From contig MPML01000018.1 of the NCBI GenBank assembly GCA_002238445.1, positions 1 through 64,000 on the forward strand: 64,000 nt of DNA, written 5' to 3'. Below are positions 1 to 9,191 of this stretch, in pieces. Positions within the stretch are counted from its first letter, which is position 1; the number at the start of each line of letters is the position of its first letter. The DNA comes from Caldilineaceae bacterium bin5 (GTDB lineage Bacteria > Chloroflexota > Anaerolineae > Caldilineales > Caldilineaceae). A program made the translations under genes and the position numbers. The notes under the pieces were generated by a model, which was given only the letters and a program-made list of their open reading frames with translations, was not told the DNA's origin and searched no databases.

Positions 1-1
1 G

Positions 2-526
2 AGCCTGGTCTTCACCAACCAGTTGCGGCAGAAGATCGGCGTGATGTTTGGCAATCCGGAGACGACGTCGGGCGGTATGGCGTTGAAGTTCTATGCCAGT
101 GTGCGGATGGATATACGGCGGATACAGGCGATCAAACAGGGAAGTGACGTGATCGGCAACCGTACGCGGGTGACGGTGCGCAAGAACAAGGTGGCTGCGC
201 CGTTCAAGGTAGCGGAATTCGACATCATGTACAATGAGGGCGTCAGCACGCAGGGAGACCTGTTGGACTTGGGCGTCGAGTTCGACATCGTCGAAAAACG
301 GGGCGCATTCTATCGCTATGGAGATCTCCGCCTGGGCCAGGGCAGGGAAAACGCGAAGGCTTTTCTCAACGACAGAGCGGATCTTGCCGCGCAGATCGAC
401 GGCAAGATTCGGGAGCAGACCGGGTTGCCCAGCAGTCATGCGCCGCAGGAAGAGGACGTGGATACAGCCGTGCAGAACGGCGACGGTGGCGAAAAAACAC
501 AAAAAAGGCTCTTGGCGGCGGCCTAA
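2..526 (+). CDS. recA: Recombinase RecA, C-terminal part (5' end outside window)
   Basis: The reading frame is open from the first bases and ends at TAA 524-526, so the gene begins upstream of the window. RecA forms ATP-dependent filaments on single-stranded DNA for strand exchange and for LexA cleavage. Visible are the core segment with [10 protein letters not shown] and GNPETTSGG (the L2 loop region), [10 protein letters not shown], and the small C-terminal domain with the typical [18 protein letters not shown] stretch. The tail after about residue 130 of the fragment is poorly conserved and rich in Glu, Asp and Gln, but it ends in KRLLAAA rather than the usual purely acidic end. An overlapping frame stays open to about 662, so a late frameshift relative to relatives is possible. 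The family call is firm. Confidence 0.95.
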   Translation, partial: SLVFTNQLRQKIGVMFGNPETTSGGMALKFYASVRMDIRRIQAIKQGSDVIGNRTRVTVRKNKVAAPFKVAEFDIMYNEGVSTQGDLLDLGVEFDIVEKRGAFYRYGDLRLGQGRENAKAFLNDRADLAAQIDGKIREQTGLPSSHAPQEEDVDTAVQNGDGGEKTQKRLLAAA

Positions 527-682
527 CCTATACCGGGCCGAGAACGTCCGGAACGACACAGGCTCCAGCAGTGCGATGTGGGAAGAGGCCGGCGCCGTTG
601 CACCAGCACAGCGGCAGGTGGTAAACTCTGCGCAGATAGCTGCACCGCCCGCTGAAGCCTGAGCGGACGAAGAGGAGGGAGC

Positions 683-1684
683 ATGGCCCGCAAAGAGATC
701 GCGCAAAAGATGCGTCAGAAACAGGTAGAGACTGCCCAAACGAACGGTGCCCCGCTGTCCGACAGTTCGGAAGACAGCGGCTCCACTTCTCAAATGGAGC
801 GCACCGAAAACCGGGCGCCCGCTGACGGTCTTCGCGTCACTCTGGAAGAGTACTGGGAAAAGTGGTATGAACGGCCTCACCCGCATATCGACGTCAGCTA
901 CGAATGGAACAACGGCATTCTGGAGGCCAAACCTTTGCCAAACTATCCCCAGACCGAACAGTACCGCTGGTTTTTTGGCCTCTTGAGTTGCTATGTTGAC
1001 GTGCATCCGATCGCAAAAATACTATTCTTGGAAACCGGCACCTACATGTCGGTCCGGGATGAAAGTCTGCCGTCGGGGAAATGGGAAGTGGTATTCAAGC
1101 CGGACATCGGCATCATCCTGAACGACAGTCCGGCGCCGTGGGGAGCGATTGATCAACGCTCCTACAACGGGGTCTGCGACATGATCGTGGAGGAGCTGTC
1201 CGATTCGACATCGGCAGAGGTGCGACGGGATACCGTAGAAAAAAAGGAAGGGTATGCCCGCGCCGGGGTGAAGGAATACTTCATTCTCGACCCAAACGAC
1301 CGGCACATGCACTTCTACCGGCTTGACGCCGGGGGGAGCTATGAAGAGATCGAGCCGGACGGGGAAGGCGTGATTCGTTCGCAGGTGTTGCCCGGCTTCC
1401 AGTTCCGCCGCGCGGATCTGTTGCGGGAGCCTATACCGGCGAAATTGGCTCGGGACGAAGTGTATGCGGACTATGTCATGCCCGATTTGCTGGTCGCTGA
1501 GACTAAGGCTGAAGAGGCGACTGAACGCGCTGACGTCGAAACACAGCGCGCCGACGCCCAAAAGCAACGCGCTGACTCCGAAACACAACGCGCCGACGCC
1601 GAAGCGGCCGCACGACGCGCAGCAGAAGAAGAGTTGCAAGCACTGAAAGCCGAAGTGGCCCGCCTGCGCCAGCGACGCTCCTGA
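683..1684 (+). CDS. Uma2-family (DUF820) PD-(D/E)XK endonuclease-like protein with C-terminal coiled coil
   Basis: The 333-aa protein starts at ATG 683 after AGGAGG-like bases. Residues ~45-270 match the Uma2/DUF820 fold: FKPDIGIIL supplies an acidic residue, followed by VEELSDST, then the YARAGVKEYFILDPNDR block typical of the family. The biochemical role of Uma2 proteins is poorly established; they belong to the restriction-endonuclease-like superfamily. After residue ~270 the chain becomes a regular heptad repeat (units such as ETQRADA and KQRADSE), encoded by imperfect 21-bp DNA repeats, and ends in a basic coiled coil. The coiled coil suggests oligomerisation. The N-terminal ~40 residues are polar and low in complexity. 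It stands alone between recA and tgt. Confidence 0.82.
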   Translation: MARKEIAQKMRQKQVETAQTNGAPLSDSSEDSGSTSQMERTENRAPADGLRVTLEEYWEKWYERPHPHIDVSYEWNNGILEAKPLPNYPQTEQYRWFFGLLSCYVDVHPIAKILFLETGTYMSVRDESLPSGKWEVVFKPDIGIILNDSPAPWGAIDQRSYNGVCDMIVEELSDSTSAEVRRDTVEKKEGYARAGVKEYFILDPNDRHMHFYRLDAGGSYEEIEPDGEGVIRSQVLPGFQFRRADLLREPIPAKLARDEVYADYVMPDLLVAETKAEEATERADVETQRADAQKQRADSETQRADAEAAARRAAEEELQALKAEVARLRQRRS

Positions 1685-1801
1685 GTGCGGGTTCCGCCCG
1701 TCGTGGGCCCCAGCCTCTTCGCAATGAAAGCGCAGCCCGCCCGACGCCAGGACCACTCGTAAGATTGCATAAGTAGGGAAACGCACTCGAAGGCGGGTGC
1801 A

Positions 1802-1830
1802 TTGACAAAGCAGAAGGAATGCGATAGCGT
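1802..1830 (+). promoter_or_regulatory. Possible sigma-70 promoter upstream of tgt
   Basis: A perfect -35 hexamer TTGACA lies at 1802-1807. Seventeen bases later is a weak -10 candidate, TAGCGT, at 1825-1830. The tgt start codon is 40 bp downstream. The weak -10 keeps confidence low. Confidence 0.35.
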
Positions 1831-1869
1831 TTTTTCTGCTTTTTGTTTCCAATTTGATTCGAGGCTGAT

Positions 1870-3039
1870 GTGACCGGGCAGTTCACGTTTCAGATTCAGA
1901 GAACAGACGGCGGCGCGCGCCGCTCCACTTTTCATACGCCCCACGGCCCCGTGGAGATGCCGGCCTTTGCCCCGGTGGGCACCGCGGCCAACGTCAAGAC
2001 GTTGGAGCCGCGCGACCTGACGGAGCAGGGCACCTCGATCCTGCTGGCCAATACCTACCACCTCTATCTGCGGCCCGGTCACGAGCGGATCGAGCGGCTG
2101 GGGGGATTGCATCGTTTCATGGGCTGGGACGGCCCGATCCTGACCGACTCCGGCGGCTACCAGGTGTTCAGTCTGGCCCATCGTCGTCAGCTGGACGCGG
2201 ACGGTGTTACCTTTCGCAGCCATATCGATGGCTCCGCCCACCGCTTTACACCGGAGCGGGTGATCGAGATCGAAGAGCGGCTGGGCGCGGACATCATAAT
2301 GGTGCTGGACGAGTGCGCCGATCCGCATGATCCCGACTATCTGGCGCAGGCGCTGTCCCGTACGCACGCTTGGGCCGAGCGCTGCAGAGCCGCCCACACG
2401 CGCCCGGATCAGGCGCTTTTCGGCATTGTGCAGGGCGGCATCTACCCGGAACTGCGGACGGAGAGCGCCCAAATTCTAACCGGGCTGGACTTTCCCGGTT
2501 ATGCCATCGGCGGGCTGGCCGTGGGCGAGACGAAAGAGCAGATGTATGCCACGCTCGACGCGACCTGTCCGCACCTGCCTGCTGACAAACCGCGCTATCT
2601 GATGGGCGTCGGCGCGCCGGAAGACATTGTGGAGTCGGTCTGGCGCGGCGTCGATCTGTTCGACTGCGTGTTGCCCACCCGCATCGCCCGCAATGGCGCG
2701 CTGCTGACACCAGACGGCCGGTTCAACATCCGCAATGCCCGTTTCGCTGAGGACAGCCGCCCCATCCAGGAGGCCTGCGCCTGCTATACATGCCGTACAT
2801 TCAGCCGCGCCTACCTGCGTCATCTCATCATCAGCCGTGAAATCAGCGGGCTGCGCCTGGCGACTATACATAACCTGCATTTTATGCAACAGTTAATGGA
2901 GCAAATTCGGGATGCGATTGCGCAAGGCACATTCGCATCCTTCCGGACCCGGTTTCTGCAGGCCTATCAGATTACCGACCAACGGGTTCGGCATGAACAG
3001 CGCCAGCGGAGAGTAGAGGCGCTGCCGGCCGCTTCATAG
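1870..3039 (+). CDS. tgt: Queuine/preQ1 tRNA-guanine transglycosylase
   Basis: This 389-aa enzyme exchanges guanine-34 of GUN-anticodon tRNAs for preQ1 in queuosine synthesis. Full-length family features are visible: GWDGPILTDSGGYQVFSL near residue 85 carries an active-site Asp. IVQGGIYPELR and the GLAVGE segment bind substrate, and GVDLFDCVLPTR holds the nucleophilic Asp. The zinc site is CACYTC followed by a downstream His (YLRHL). The start is GTG 1870; the length is normal for bacterial Tgt. It precedes uppP in the same direction with a 96-bp gap. Confidence 0.96.
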   Translation: MTGQFTFQIQRTDGGARRSTFHTPHGPVEMPAFAPVGTAANVKTLEPRDLTEQGTSILLANTYHLYLRPGHERIERLGGLHRFMGWDGPILTDSGGYQVFSLAHRRQLDADGVTFRSHIDGSAHRFTPERVIEIEERLGADIIMVLDECADPHDPDYLAQALSRTHAWAERCRAAHTRPDQALFGIVQGGIYPELRTESAQILTGLDFPGYAIGGLAVGETKEQMYATLDATCPHLPADKPRYLMGVGAPEDIVESVWRGVDLFDCVLPTRIARNGALLTPDGRFNIRNARFAEDSRPIQEACACYTCRTFSRAYLRHLIISREISGLRLATIHNLHFMQQLMEQIRDAIAQGTFASFRTRFLQAYQITDQRVRHEQRQRRVEALPAAS

Positions 3040-3135
3040 CAGGCCAGCCCTCACACAGGCAGAGAGCGAAGAGAAGAGAAACCCCCTCGCCCATCCTCTC
3101 CGGCGTCAACGCGTACAGGGAAAAGTCGCGATTTC

Positions 3136-3993
3136 ATGTTTGAGCTTTTCAAGGCATTTGTTCTGGGCCTGGTGCAGGGCGCCAGCGAGTTTCTGCCAGT
3201 CAGCAGCAGCGGCCATCTGGTAATCGTCCCCTGGTTGTTCGGCTGGAACTCTTCATCGCTTCTCTTTGATACAGTCGTGCATCTGGGGACGCTGCTGTCG
3301 ATTCTGGCGGTCTTTGGGCGGGATTTTGCCAACATTATCCTGGCTACGCTGCGCAGCCTCCGAGTTATTGGCAAGACGGGCGGGCTGCCGCTCTTGCTGA
3401 AGGATATGAACGCTCGGCTTGGTTGGTTTATCGTATTGGGATCGGTTCCGGCTGCGATCACCGGCCTGTTGTTGAAAGATCCGCTGGAACGGCTCTATCA
3501 TACACCGCAGGCGGCCGCCTTCTTTCTGGCCGTGACGGCTGTGCTGCTGGCTGGCAGCGAATGGACGAGCCGCAATGTCGGCGCGCGCGCGCCGCTGGCG
3601 AAAATGTCGTTGCGCCAGTCTTTCCTGATCGGTCTGGCCCAGGCCGCGGCGCTGGCGCCTGGCATCAGCCGCAGCGGCACGACGATTGCCGCGGCCCTGG
3701 CCCAGGGGCTGCGCCGCGAGGCAGCGGCCCGCTACAGCTTTCTGTTGGGGGCGCCCGCCTTCCTGGGCGCCGGCCTGTTGCAGGTCGGTGACATGCTGGC
3801 TACGGAGCCGGCGGCTGTGGTGACCGAGCTGCCGGCTTTGCTGGTCGGATTCATCACCAGCGCGGTCTGCGGGTATGCCGCGATCCGTTTTCTGCTGGCG
3901 TATGTACGCCGCAACAGCCTCTATCCGTTTTCCGTGTACTGTCTGCTCGTCAGCATTGCGGTTCTGACACTTTTCACACTACGTCTCCAATGA
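3136..3993 (+). CDS. uppP: Undecaprenyl-diphosphatase UppP (BacA)
   Basis: The 285-aa integral membrane enzyme removes a phosphate from undecaprenyl diphosphate to recycle the lipid carrier for cell-wall synthesis; overexpression of the family gives bacitracin resistance. The two diagnostic motifs are present: GASEFLPVSSSGHL near residue 15 and PGISRSGTT near residue 175. Seven to eight hydrophobic segments fit the family topology and length. The last codons overlap the next gene by four bases (ATGA), so the two are probably translated together. Confidence 0.95.
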   Translation: MFELFKAFVLGLVQGASEFLPVSSSGHLVIVPWLFGWNSSSLLFDTVVHLGTLLSILAVFGRDFANIILATLRSLRVIGKTGGLPLLLKDMNARLGWFIVLGSVPAAITGLLLKDPLERLYHTPQAAAFFLAVTAVLLAGSEWTSRNVGARAPLAKMSLRQSFLIGLAQAAALAPGISRSGTTIAAALAQGLRREAAARYSFLLGAPAFLGAGLLQVGDMLATEPAAVVTELPALLVGFITSAVCGYAAIRFLLAYVRRNSLYPFSVYCLLVSIAVLTLFTLRLQ

Positions 3994-4880
3994 ACTTTTA
4001 CCTGCGGGACCTTCATCTCGGCTTTCTTTCGACGCTGCTCATGCGGTTGGTTCTGGCGGGCTGCCTGCTTTCCGGTTGCGCGCTGCCCAGCGGGTCCGGG
4101 GCGATTCCCACGCCCGAACCGGTCACCTTGACTATCGCCGGTTCAACGGAGATGCAGCCCCTGCTGCTCGAATTGACCACCGCATACAGCGCACGCAATC
4201 CACATGTGCAGTTCAGATTGCACGGCGGCGGCAGCCAAATGGGAGAACAGTGGCTGGCCACTGGGCAAGCTGACATTGCTGCCAGCACCGCGGCCTACCC
4301 GGACGCGGAAATACCGGGAGGCCTTGTACGCATACCGATTGGGCTGGATGGAATCGCGCTGGTCGTTAATAGCGAGAATCCGGTGGAGGCCCTGACACTG
4401 GTGCAGATTCGGGAACTTTTCGAAGGCCGCGCGTTTAACTGGGAGGAGGTTGGCGGCGCCCGCGAAGTGCAGCTGGTGAGTCGCGAGGACGAGAGCGCCA
4501 CACGTGAACTCTTCGAAGAACGCGTGATGGACGAGGAGCAGGTGTCGCTGACAGCGGTCGTCATGTCGACCAGCAGCAATGTGGTGGAGTATGTGGCCGA
4601 CCACCGCGACGCCATCGGCTATGTCACGTCTGCGTATCTCTCGAAGCATGTAGAGAACACACCGCGCTCCGCGCCCACTGAGCGAACGGTCAGAGCTGTC
4701 GCGATTGATGGGCGAGTGCCATTTGGCGCAGACCTGGCCGATTACCACTATCCGTTGGCGCGGTTCCTGTACCTGCTCATCGACCAGAATAGTGATCCGA
4801 CCATACGGGAAGTTATCGACTTTGCGCTCGGTGAAGAGGGGCAGGAAATTGTCGCTCGCTATCATGTGCCGATCCGATAG
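3990..4880 (+). CDS. PstS-like phosphate-type substrate-binding lipoprotein
   Basis: The 296-aa protein has an N-terminal hydrophobic segment ending in a lipobox, LLSGC, so it should be an exported lipid-anchored protein. The mature part begins with TLTIAGSTEMQPLL, matching the phosphate-binding loop of PstS-type proteins (the SGS/GST motif). GGGSQMGEQWLATGQADIA and the later SSNVVEYVADHRDAIGYV segment also fit. It overlaps uppP by four bases and has no adjacent pstCAB genes, so it may serve a distant transporter or act as an orphan binding protein. Substrate is inferred from the family only. Confidence 0.82.
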   Translation: MNFYLRDLHLGFLSTLLMRLVLAGCLLSGCALPSGSGAIPTPEPVTLTIAGSTEMQPLLLELTTAYSARNPHVQFRLHGGGSQMGEQWLATGQADIAASTAAYPDAEIPGGLVRIPIGLDGIALVVNSENPVEALTLVQIRELFEGRAFNWEEVGGAREVQLVSREDESATRELFEERVMDEEQVSLTAVVMSTSSNVVEYVADHRDAIGYVTSAYLSKHVENTPRSAPTERTVRAVAIDGRVPFGADLADYHYPLARFLYLLIDQNSDPTIREVIDFALGEEGQEIVARYHVPIR

Positions 4881-5420
4881 GGTGCTCAGGACTCCGCTGC
4901 CCGACGATCTGAGTGGAGCGAACAGCCTGTGAACTGATGCGCCGGCGATCATAATCCCAGAATTCTGGACCTCGCTTCTGGAACTGTGGACGTCTGGCGG
5001 GCCCCGGTGAGACAGGCGTTTCCGCAAAACATTCCTTGCCATCGTCGCCCCAAAATTGCTGGACACGCCATGACAGGATTGCAATGTAGTTTTAGGACCA
5101 TCGCGTTATACCCTTTCAGCTGAACGAGAAACAGGAACCGGCAGTCGTTCCTTCGAAGGAGATTCTGTCTGTCCTTGAACCCTGAGAGGCCTGGTTCAGA
5201 CAGTAAATTCTCAGGTAAGCCGGGGCAGCCCCCCTCTGCAGGCTGATTGACACGATCCTGAACACGTGTTATCTTCACCCGCAGTGCCCCATCTCTTTTC
5301 AAGCAGGTCCTCATAGCTGTCTGCAACCGCACTCGGTCGCGCCGCACAATTTCTTCGAACAGTCTGCCAGAGATGATCCATTCTACGTTTCCATATCACC
5401 ATTCAAAGGAGCGATGAAAA
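4881..5420. other. 540-bp intergenic region, no gene recognised
   Basis: No convincing coding sequence, tRNA or terminator was seen. The region separates the uppP/PstS-like pair from the first sugar ABC cluster. A purine-rich ribosome-binding stretch (AAAGGAG at about 5405) sits just before the downstream start. Confidence 0.4.
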
Positions 5421-6806
5421 ATGACAAAACGCGCAATGAGCCGACGTGACTTCATGCACGTGGCAACCGCAACTTCTGTCGGCGCCCTGATCGCCGCCTG
5501 CGCGCCTGCTGCCGCACCGTCGGCAGGAGATGACGGAGGGGGATCTGCGGCAATGGAAGAGGTCACCATTGAATTCTGGGTGAACCAGCCGATGGCCCGC
5601 TCTGAAGGGCTGTGGGATACGCTGATGGCCGAGTACGAAGAACTCAACCCCGGCGTCACCGTAGCTTCGCTGATCATTCCGCACGGTGACTACGAACCCA
5701 AGGTGCTCACCGGTCTCGCCGGCGGCACGGTCGGCGACCTGCTGGACGTCCATCCCATGCACAACGCCACTATGGCCCTGCGCGGCGCGCTGATGCCGCT
5801 CGATGAACTGATGCCCACCCTGGGCGTCAGCGACGAAGAGATGACCAAGGCCTGGGACTACAACGTCTGGCGCGGAAAGCGTTGGGCCATCCCCCGTTCC
5901 GACAACCCGACCATCATGCTCTATAACCGGAGCATGATCGCTGAGGCCGGCATGGACGACCCCGCCGAACTGTGGGCGGAAGGCAAATGGGACATCGATG
6001 CCTTCGACAACACCATGGACGCCGTCAGCGGCGGCGAAGGCGAAGATCGCGTTTACGGTTGCGCCCTGCCCGGCGGCGGCACGATCCGCATGCAGTGCGT
6101 CTGGATCTGGGGCAACGACGCCACGGTCTGGAATGCGGACGAGACCGCATCTGCCTTCAACAGCCCGGCGGCGCTCGAGGCCTGGGAGTACATGACCGGC
6201 GCCGTGGCCAGAGGGTGGGCGCCCACCCCCGCCGAGAGCAACATCCCCGGCGGCTGGGTGGCAATGATGGGACAGCGCCGCCTTTGCATGCAGTGGCCGG
6301 GCGCGCAGTTTGTCCTCGGCGGCCAGGCCCAGTTCATTCCCGAAGACGTAATGTCGGAGATGCAACTGGTGCCGCTCAACACGCTGTGGAACGGCAACCG
6401 CGAAGTGCGTAACGCCACCAACTCCCATGGCATCTACCTCCAGACCGACCATGTCGACGAATCATGGGCAATGTGCCAATACCTGATCTCGGATGAAGCC
6501 CAGTTCCGCATCATACGCGAGCGCTGGACTTCGCCGATGGTCAAACGCCATGCCGAAAGCGAGGCCTGGCTGGGCAGCCTGGAGCCGAACCTTGAGACCG
6601 CGGAAATGTGGGAAGACTCCTTCAACAACATCCGCGCCTTCTCCCATCTGCCCCGCCAGCAGGAGATGGACAACCTGATCCAGGCGGCCAAGGATCGCAT
6701 CATCCTCGGTGATGCCACGGCGCAGGAAGCCATGGACGAAGTGGCTGCCGAAGTTGACGCCATCATAGCCGAAGTGGACGAAGAGGTCCGCGAAGCCGGA
6801 CTGTAG
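5421..6806 (+). CDS. Carbohydrate ABC transporter substrate-binding lipoprotein (Tat type)
   Basis: This 461-aa protein is the extracellular binding component of a sugar importer (family 1 solute-binding proteins). The N-terminus carries a Tat motif (SRRDFMHV) followed by a hydrophobic stretch and the lipobox IAAC, so it is exported folded and lipid-anchored. The mature domain has the usual pattern: VTIEFWVNQP near the start, YEELNPGVTV, the IMLYNRSMIAEAG hinge region and a C-terminal helical tail. AAAGGAG precedes the start. It is the first gene of a cluster with two permeases and no ATPase gene, so a shared MsmX/MalK-like ATPase elsewhere is likely. The substrate cannot be told from the sequence. 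Confidence 0.9.
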   Translation: MTKRAMSRRDFMHVATATSVGALIAACAPAAAPSAGDDGGGSAAMEEVTIEFWVNQPMARSEGLWDTLMAEYEELNPGVTVASLIIPHGDYEPKVLTGLAGGTVGDLLDVHPMHNATMALRGALMPLDELMPTLGVSDEEMTKAWDYNVWRGKRWAIPRSDNPTIMLYNRSMIAEAGMDDPAELWAEGKWDIDAFDNTMDAVSGGEGEDRVYGCALPGGGTIRMQCVWIWGNDATVWNADETASAFNSPAALEAWEYMTGAVARGWAPTPAESNIPGGWVAMMGQRRLCMQWPGAQFVLGGQAQFIPEDVMSEMQLVPLNTLWNGNREVRNATNSHGIYLQTDHVDESWAMCQYLISDEAQFRIIRERWTSPMVKRHAESEAWLGSLEPNLETAEMWEDSFNNIRAFSHLPRQQEMDNLIQAAKDRIILGDATAQEAMDEVAAEVDAIIAEVDEEVREAGL

Positions 6807-6826
6807 ATACTGCTCAGCAACTTCAA

Positions 6827-6854
6827 TGGCTGGTGGTCAGTAGTCAATAACTGG
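6827..6854. repeat. Heptamer-period repeat between ABC genes
   Basis: Four seven-base units (TGGCTGG, TGGTCAG, TAGTCAA, TAACTGG) follow each other. A similar degenerate run lies at 7845-7869 in the next gap. They belong to the dispersed heptamer family described at 44148 and 49236. Confidence 0.5.
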
Positions 6855-6886
6855 CCGCCAGCCATTCCTCGCCTGGAGATTCGCTC

Positions 6887-7837
6887 ATGGCAGACGCTTT
6901 CCCGTTGGGGGTGAGCAGCCCTGAACCAACCGGAAAACCGAGATGGTCGCGCAAAGTCAAGGCGGACAACATCGCCGGCTATCTGTTCCTGGCGCCCTGG
7001 ATAATCGGCCTTCTGGCCTTTACCGTGGGCCCCATGCTGGCCTCCGGCATCCTGTCGTTGACGAAATTCTCTGGTTTCGGCGCAATCAAGTGGGTCGGTT
7101 TCGAAAACTACGACAAGATTTTCCAGGACAAACTCTTCTACACCTCGCTCTACAATACCTCCTACTACGCCTTTCTCGGCGTACCCGCTCAACTACTTGT
7201 GGCGCTCTGTCTGGCCGTGCTTCTCAACATGAAAGTGCGCAATGTCAACCTCTTCCGCACCGTCTACTACATCCCCACCGTGACACCGACCGTCGCCAAT
7301 GTCTTCCTCTGGGTCTGGATTTTCAACTTCGACTTCGGCCTGATCAACTCCCTGCTGCGCCTGGTGGGGGTCGCGCCGGTCAACTGGCTGTGGGACCCCC
7401 AGATCGTCAAACCTGCGCTCATCCTGATGAGCCTCTGGGCTGTGGGACAGCAGATGGTGATCTTTCTGGCCGCGCTGCAAGGCGTTTCAGAGGAACTGCT
7501 GGAAGCCGCATCCATGGACGGCGCCAACAACATCCGCCGCTTTTTCAGCATCACCATCCCGCTGATCAGCCCGGTCATCTTTCTTAACCTTATTATCGGC
7601 ATCATCAGCCTCTTTCAGACCTTCACCGTCGCCTTAATCGCCACCGACGGCGGCCCCATCAATTCTTCGCTTTTTTACGTGCTCTATATCTATCGCAAGG
7701 GGTTCCAGAGCTTCGCCATGGGCTACGCCTCCGGGCTGGCGTGGATCCTTTTCCTGATTATTCTGGTGATCACCGCCATCCAGTTCTATCTTGCGCGACG
7801 GTGGGTCTACTATGAGAGCGGCAGCGCACCCAGTTAG
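6887..7837 (+). CDS. Sugar ABC transporter permease, MalF/UgpA type
   Basis: The 316-aa inner-membrane permease has six predicted hydrophobic segments. The cytoplasmic coupling loop is the EAA motif, EAASMDGANNIRRFF, near residue 205. An N-terminal polar segment of about 30 residues precedes the first helix (GYLFLAPWIIGLLAF). It lies 80 bp after the binding-protein gene; that gap holds a heptamer-period repeat. It should pair with the next permease to form the translocation channel. Confidence 0.92.
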   Translation: MADAFPLGVSSPEPTGKPRWSRKVKADNIAGYLFLAPWIIGLLAFTVGPMLASGILSLTKFSGFGAIKWVGFENYDKIFQDKLFYTSLYNTSYYAFLGVPAQLLVALCLAVLLNMKVRNVNLFRTVYYIPTVTPTVANVFLWVWIFNFDFGLINSLLRLVGVAPVNWLWDPQIVKPALILMSLWAVGQQMVIFLAALQGVSEELLEAASMDGANNIRRFFSITIPLISPVIFLNLIIGIISLFQTFTVALIATDGGPINSSLFYVLYIYRKGFQSFAMGYASGLAWILFLIILVITAIQFYLARRWVYYESGSAPS

Positions 7838-7914
7838 AACAACGGTAGTCAGTGGCTGGTGGCCGGTTGTGCTCACTATCCACGATTCATGAACCGCCAC
7901 TTTGGAGGTATGCA

Positions 7915-8769
7915 TTGGTAGAACGAGAAGAAAGGTATATTGCTTCCATATCCGCCAAGCTCGGAGCCTACTTTCTGCTAGGGTTGGGGGCCGTGATCTC
8001 GCTGATGCCGCTTTACTGGCTGATCATGACCTCCCTGCGACCCGCCGGCGCTGAATTCACCTACCCGCCGGAGTGGATCCCCTCCTCCTTCCACCCGGAA
8101 AACTATGGTATCGCCTGGAATCGCGCGCCCTTCTGGCTCTTCACCTTCAACAGCATTCTCGTCACATTCCTCGCCACATTCGGCACCATCCTCACTGCCT
8201 CAATGGCTGCCTACGCCTTCGCCCGTATCCCCTTCTATGGGCGCCAAGTCTGGTTCGCGCTCACCCTCTCCACGATGATGCTGCCGTGGGCTGTCACGCT
8301 GATCCCGCGCTTTCTGCTCTTCAAGTATATGGGTCTGTTCGATTCGCTGTGGCCGCTTTTCCTGCCCTTCTGGTTTGGCGGCGGGGCGTTCTACATTTTC
8401 CTCATCCGCCAGTTCATAATGACCTTGCCGGTCGAGATGGAGGAGGCGGCCGTTGTCGACGGCGCTTCGCGTTTGCGTATCTATTTTATGATTACGATGC
8501 CGCTGACCAAGCCCGCGGTCGCGGCTGTGGGAGTCTTTTCGTTCATTCACCACTGGAACGACTTCATGTCGCCGCTGATCTTCACCAACCGCGAGGAGAC
8601 GCGCACGTTGGCGTTGGGTCTGCGCTACTTCGGCGACGAGCAGTTCACCGAGTTCCGGCTCATCATGGCCGTCGCCACGCTGATGCTTGTTCCCGTCCTC
8701 GTCGTCTTCTTTGCCGCCAACAAGTATTTCGTCTCCGGCGTCGCCCTCTCCGGCTTGGCCGGACGTTAG
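7915..8769 (+). CDS. Sugar ABC transporter permease, MalG/UgpE type
   Basis: The start is taken as TTG 7915 because an excellent Shine-Dalgarno, GGAGGT at 7904-7909, lies five bases ahead; a GTG further upstream (7852) would sit inside the intergenic repeat. The resulting 284-aa protein has six hydrophobic segments, the SLRPAGAEF periplasmic loop and the EAA motif EEAAVVDGASRLRIYF. It completes a transporter with the two preceding genes. A miniature transposon begins 25 bp after its stop codon. Confidence 0.92.
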   Translation: MVEREERYIASISAKLGAYFLLGLGAVISLMPLYWLIMTSLRPAGAEFTYPPEWIPSSFHPENYGIAWNRAPFWLFTFNSILVTFLATFGTILTASMAAYAFARIPFYGRQVWFALTLSTMMLPWAVTLIPRFLLFKYMGLFDSLWPLFLPFWFGGGAFYIFLIRQFIMTLPVEMEEAAVVDGASRLRIYFMITMPLTKPAVAAVGVFSFIHHWNDFMSPLIFTNREETRTLALGLRYFGDEQFTEFRLIMAVATLMLVPVLVVFFAANKYFVSGVALSGLAGR

Positions 8770-8793
8770 GGCGAGTTAGTCTTTGGTTTTCAG

Positions 8794-9083
8794 GAAACTA
8801 CTTAGTCACAACTGATTCGCAACCCTGAAAGAGGCGAGCAAAGGTGCTCTCTCAACTCTCTACTTTTTATGGGCGGTCGGCCGCAAGCGGCCTCCCTTGT
8901 GCAGGGGCTCCGCCCCCGCAACGCCCCCGTCCAAAACCATCGCTCACCGACCGTGTGCCTTCTTCGCAAAGTGTCGGCTGGCGAGCATGGCGGCTGCCAA
9001 CCGAATAAGCAATCAGATATCCTGAATGACGACATGGATGAAGGGCTGGTCAAGACAGGCACTGTATATGGCTTAGTAGTTAC
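8794..9083 (+). mobile_element. MITE-like element, copy A (290 bp)
   Basis: Terminal inverted repeats begin GAAACTACTTAG and end in CTTAGTAGTTAC. The flanks GTTTTCAG (8786-8793) and ATTTTCAG (9084-9091) match at seven of eight positions, a target-site duplication. Inside is a GC-rich core with the hairpin GGCCGCAAGCGGCC and a second palindrome around GGGGCTCCGCCCC. It has no coding capacity. It belongs to the same family as the copies at 17713, 26475 and 40343. The insertion target itself looks like a heptamer repeat. Confidence 0.85.
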
Positions 9084-9191
9084 ATTTTCAGTAACAGCAC
9101 GCGGCCGGGACTTGGGTAGTAACCTGGAACAAGGACCCGGCCGTCCAAGGCTGCATAAAGCCAATCCCGAGAAAACTGTGGAGCAGAGACA

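Noticed and set aside
1022..2472. Long minus-strand open frames opposite the Uma2 and tgt genes
   Set aside because: They are antisense to clearly conserved genes in GC-rich DNA, where long shadow frames are expected.
7852..7914. Upstream GTG start for the second permease
   Set aside because: It adds 21 residues encoded by an intergenic repeat, whereas TTG 7915 has a near-perfect ribosome-binding site.
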